DNA from: Shimia sp. R10_1
GTDB lineage: Bacteria > Pseudomonadota > Alphaproteobacteria > Rhodobacterales > Rhodobacteraceae
Length of the DNA: 64,000 nucleotides
Reading direction: 5' to 3'
Assembly: GCF_017744095.1 (NCBI RefSeq)
Contig: NZ_JAGHQX010000009.1
Span: 182,176-246,175 of the forward strand
The translations under genes were made by a program, and so were the position numbers. Positions 61,551-64,000 of this stretch are shown one piece after another; within the stretch, counting starts at the first letter, position 1, and the number at the start of each line of letters is the position of its first letter. Under the pieces are notes generated by a model, which did no database searches, was not told the DNA's origin, and saw nothing but the letters and a program-made list of their open reading frames with translations.

Positions 61551-61568
61551 TGTAACCATCTGGTTACA
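61551..61568. promoter_or_regulatory. Perfect palindrome upstream of GMC gene
   Basis: TGTAACCATCTGGTTACA: 8-bp perfect arms with a 2-base centre, 24 bp before the GMC start codon. TGTAACC/GGTTACA half sites are common for LacI-family regulators of sugar-acid genes. It differs from the TTGATGAAACG sites, so a second regulator or a dual specificity is possible. Confidence 0.6.
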
Positions 61569-61595
61569 ATAGGTGGCATAGGCGCATCGACCCAG

Positions 61596-62606
61596 TCAAG
61601 TCAGGCGGGCGACGGATTCGCGTAGCACAAGCTCGGGCCTGAGGACCACAGGGTCTACGGGCGCGTTGTCATTGCACAGTAGTTTCACAATCGTTTCCGC
61701 CGATATCCGCCCTATTTGAGTTGGGTGAATGTCCACTGACGACAGCCCCGGTATCATCGCATCATTCTGCTGGATGTTGTCGAACCCCATAACCGACAAA
61801 TCCCGGCCGATCAGAATTCCCAAGTCCTTTGCGGCTCGATAAACACCTGTGGCCTGATCGTCATTGAAACACAGAACGGCGGTCGGCATCCGATGTTCCG
61901 AGTGCGCCGCCAAAAGCCTGTCGCGGGCAAACTCGGGGCGTTGTGATCCGGGGTGCAGCACACAGGCGCTGGCGGGCAACCCGGCCTCGGCAAGCGCTTT
62001 CAGCACGCCCCGTTTTCTTCCTTGCCAGGTCGTTGTCTGCTCATACCCCCCGACAAACCAGAACGAGCGGTGGCCGTATTCGATCAAATGGCACCCCGCC
62101 AAATAACCGGACATGACCTCGTCAGCGCCGACAAAAGCGGCCCCTGATTCGGGCAGGTCACGCACGCAAACAACTGTCGGGATGTTGCGGCGTAGTGTTT
62201 CCGAGATGGATTCAGCGTTGGGACCGTGCACCGGGCTGATGACCACCCCCGCCACCCCCTGCGCAATCATCGAGGCAATCAGTTTGTGCTGCCGAACCGG
62301 GTCGTTCTGTGCCGTCGCCAAAAGGGTCAGGTAGCCTGCCTCGTAGGCTGCGGTTTCCAAGGCCGCGACCAGCTCGCTGAAAAAGGGATTCACGACGGTA
62401 TTCAGTACAACACCGATCAGGGATGATCGGCCCGTGCGCAGCTGCGCCGCCTTGTCGTCCCTGATGAACCCCAACTCGCGGGAAATTTCCAATATGCGGT
62501 CCCGCGTCTTTGCTGACACGCGCCCACCACCGTTCAAAGCATATGAAACAGTCGCGTTTGAAACGCCTGCTGCGCTTGCTATGTCAGAGATTTTGACGCG
62601 TCCCAA
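61596..62606 (-). CDS. LacI-family transcriptional regulator
   Basis: 336 residues with this start. HTH KISDIASAAGVSNATVSYAL, hinge LGFIRDDKAAQLRTGRSSLI, then a type-I periplasmic-binding-like effector domain (IGVVLNTVVNPFFSEL, FVGADEVMSG, GFDNIQQNDAMIPGLSSVDI). The start is a TTG (62606) that places the HTH at the very N-terminus; an alternative TTG 36 bp upstream (62642) is in frame. No ATG fits. Probable sugar- or polyol-responsive repressor of the whole module. Confidence 0.88.
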   Translation of the reverse strand: MGRVKISDIASAAGVSNATVSYALNGGGRVSAKTRDRILEISRELGFIRDDKAAQLRTGRSSLIGVVLNTVVNPFFSELVAALETAAYEAGYLTLLATAQNDPVRQHKLIASMIAQGVAGVVISPVHGPNAESISETLRRNIPTVVCVRDLPESGAAFVGADEVMSGYLAGCHLIEYGHRSFWFVGGYEQTTTWQGRKRGVLKALAEAGLPASACVLHPGSQRPEFARDRLLAAHSEHRMPTAVLCFNDDQATGVYRAAKDLGILIGRDLSVMGFDNIQQNDAMIPGLSSVDIHPTQIGRISAETIVKLLCNDNAPVDPVVLRPELVLRESVARLT

Positions 62607-62771
62607 GCCCGCTTCCCATGTTGTGGCGCAAGCTCTTTCCAAGGTCCAAGCGCAGTTTCTACCGGCAAAGCATCACATTTGCGGTGTGCTTGTCCAGTTG
62701 GATACTCCGCCTTTGATCAATGGCGGCCTGACACACGGGGTTTGCGCAGACAGACGAGAGGGCAAAAAAAG

Positions 62772-62792
62772 GGCGGCCAATTTATGGCCGCC
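62772..62792 (-). terminator. Rho-independent terminator
   Basis: GGCGGCCA and TGGCCGCC around ATTTA; on the minus strand the stem is followed by CTTTTTTT. It ends the gene fragment at 62808-62885, showing that this fragment is the true 3' end of a lost gene. Confidence 0.85.
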
Positions 62793-62807
62793 AGTCTTCT
62801 GGGGAAG

Positions 62808-62885
62808 TTATTCTTTGCCGTAAGGTACACCCGGCAGTACACACAGCATTTCGTATAGCAGGTTGCCCGCGATAACAGTTGTATT
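62808..62885 (-). pseudogene. C-terminal gene fragment cut by the older IS (right edge of module)
   Basis: 25 codons and a stop: NTTVIAGNLLYEML then CVLPGVPYGKE, followed by a terminator. The N-terminal part is missing at the older IS end (62886). Its probable continuation is the fragment at 53756-53860 on the other side of the same IS halves. Family not identified. Confidence 0.5.
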
Positions 62886-63056
62886 GGTGTTGTCACGTTA
62901 ACTGTCGTTCGGTTGCTGGTGTTTGGATTTGGGCATAGGTGACATTGATGAATTCATCATCGATCAGCTACAAGCATCACCGGTTTCCTCCTCAAATAAT
63001 CGCCCATGTAGTGTGGTTGTACGCTCGTTTCAATCTAAGCCTACGCGAAGTTGAAG
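62886..63056 (+). mobile_element. Older IS6-family element, left half (N-terminal part)
   Basis: Starts with GGTGTTGTCACGTTAAC, the partner of the inverted repeat at 53739-53755. Includes the first 36 codons of its transposase from the ATG at 62948 (MNSSSISYKHHRFPPQIIAH, then VVWLYARFNLSLREVE), after which IS copy 2 interrupts it. About 11 residues between this part and the C-terminal half at 53142 are missing. Confidence 0.82.
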
Positions 63057-63873
63057 GGGACTGTTGCATTAATCGCTTTGGTCCGAATTTGTGCTGAGCG
63101 CTTCGATGAGTTACGCCACATCGAACAGCTTGGCGATAAACTGAACCTCTCCGAGAACGCCTGGTTGTTTGTGATGAATGTGGCCTCGTTTGATGGTTCG
63201 GATGGTCTCTAGCCCGCTCAAGGTCGCTTTGGCCGTTCGCAGGGATCTGAAGCTCTGGCGGTATCCGAGTAGCCTTTTCATGGCGGCAGGATCGCTCTCG
63301 ATCAGATTGTTTTGCCACTTCCGGTCGACATGCCTGATGCTGTCGAAATGTGGGTCATATCGGCGGTTGATCTCGCGAATGACACGCCGATATGTATGTG
63401 CTTTATCGGTGACAATTGTCACCGGTCGGTGCAGTCGAACGCGCTCAATCGCCTTGTTGAGAAAGGCACTGGCAGCTTTTGCATCCCGTCGAGCTGTCAG
63501 GCGGAAATCGACCACTTGGCCATTCGCATCAACAGCCCGCCACAAATACCGCCACTTACCTCCGACGCGGATGTAGGTTTCGTCCACGTGCCAGTCGACG
63601 CTGGCGCGGCGCAGATGCTTCTCAGTGCGCTTGGTCAGTTCGGGACCGAATTTCTGCACCCATCGAAACACGGTCGACCGATCAACATCGATGCTGCGCT
63701 CTGAAAGTAGGTCGACGACATCCTGGTAAGAAAGCGAAAAACGCAGATACCAGCGAACCGCGCAAAGAATGACCTCACGCGGGAAACGGTGGTGTTTGAA
63801 CGGGGATCTACGCGGCATCGGCAACCTCAAAAGCCAAAGTCTCGCCAACAAAGACGATTAATGCAACAGTCCC
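63057..63873 (-). mobile_element. IS6-family insertion sequence, copy 2 (817 bp)
   Basis: Same orientation, ends and length as 52325-53141. Flanks AGTTGAAG (left) and TATTCAGA (right) are not a target duplication. Left side cuts the older IS transposase; right side cuts a tyrosine recombinase gene. Confidence 0.92.
63111..63818 (-). CDS. IS6-family transposase, copy 2
   Basis: Translates to the same 235 residues as the product of copy 1, with the intact DDE triad (DWHVDETY, VTDKAHTY, NNLIESDP). The identity of two copies 10.7 kb apart suggests a recent event. Confidence 0.93.
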   Translation of the reverse strand: MPRRSPFKHHRFPREVILCAVRWYLRFSLSYQDVVDLLSERSIDVDRSTVFRWVQKFGPELTKRTEKHLRRASVDWHVDETYIRVGGKWRYLWRAVDANGQVVDFRLTARRDAKAASAFLNKAIERVRLHRPVTIVTDKAHTYRRVIREINRRYDPHFDSIRHVDRKWQNNLIESDPAAMKRLLGYRQSFRSLRTAKATLSGLETIRTIKRGHIHHKQPGVLGEVQFIAKLFDVA

Positions 63874-64000
63874 TATTCAGACTGCATGTCTCGCAGCGGC
63901 CGAATAATGGCAAGCATCTCATCAGTGAGCGGAACACGGTGTTCTTCGCTGGTTTTCATCCGCGCAGCCGGACAGATCCAAAGGCGCTCCTGGAAGTCCA
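63873..64000 (-). pseudogene. Tyrosine recombinase (phage/island integrase) fragment
   Basis: Minus-strand frame reads DFQERLWICPAARMKTSEEH then RVPLTDEMLAIIRPLRDM, ending in a TAG made at the IS junction. The W-I-PA-RMKT--EHRVPL pattern is the central catalytic region of P4-type integrases. The downstream HxxR and Tyr are lost to the IS, and the N-terminal part lies beyond the window. Marks a former integration site. Confidence 0.75.

Noticed and set aside
52325..63873. Ordinary composite transposon with target-site duplication
   Set aside because: No 8-bp duplication is shared by the outer flanks (CACCAAGG and TATTCAGA), and the split older IS shows a circular permutation instead.

Overview
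The window looks like chromosome or megaplasmid from a marine alphaproteobacterium of the Roseobacter group (Rhodobacteraceae). This is inferred from gene content only: TRAP and BCCT carriers, a soxBDAG sarcosine oxidase cluster, a non-pyrrolysine MttB homologue, a ugp operon and an iron-sulfur photolyase. No rRNA or tRNA gene was seen.

Layout. (1) 0.4-6.4 kb: a lactate-type module with a TRAP transporter (DctP, fused DctQM), D-lactate dehydrogenase and a divergent GntR regulator with two inverted-repeat operator candidates. (2) 6.5-31.8 kb: a long quaternary-amine/betaine catabolic region. It holds two BCCT carriers, a covalent-FAD GcvT-type demethylating dehydrogenase, an odd enolase-superfamily protein, an MttB-family methyltransferase, an Ldh_2 oxidoreductase, two linked proteins of unknown function, a dipeptidase-like protein, an aldehyde dehydrogenase, heterotetrameric sarcosine oxidase, a cytochrome b561 and four regulators (two LysR, two GlxA/AraC). 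Together these genes suggest uptake of a betaine, stepwise N-demethylation and oxidation of the remaining skeleton; the substrate is not determined. (3) 32.1-34.5 kb: DUF3500 and DUF2218 genes with a divergent LysR. (4) 34.8-40.0 kb: ugpBAEC with an EEP-fold phosphatase coupled to ugpC. (5) 40.2-44.5 kb: a tightly overlapping light-repair operon: a (6-4)-type iron-sulfur photolyase, a DUF2256 mini-protein, a photolyase-like protein whose domain order appears permuted, and a conventional photolyase. (6) 44.6-50.7 kb: an undescribed flavin-monooxygenase catabolic operon with its GntR regulator and a perfect palindromic operator candidate. (7) 50.8-52.3 kb: a gene graveyard with an ABC-ATPase scrap, a metallopeptidase pseudogene and what appears to be the tail of a type I-E CRISPR locus (cas2 C-terminus, leader, one repeat). 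(8) 52.3-63.9 kb: two identical-looking 817-bp IS6-family copies flanking a roughly 10-kb sugar/polyol-type ABC transporter and oxidoreductase module under a LacI regulator. An older, different IS6 element is split so that its C-terminal half lies at the left edge of the module and its N-terminal half at the right edge. That permuted order is what integration of a circular translocatable unit would leave. (9) Right edge: a tyrosine-recombinase fragment cut by the second IS copy.

The strongest candidates for something new are the permuted IS6 translocatable unit carrying a catabolic operon, the photolyase operon with a probable domain-permuted member, the aerobic MttB/enolase/unknown-protein betaine cluster, and the decayed type I-E CRISPR leader next to the IS. 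All family assignments are by eye from sequence motifs; no database search was run.
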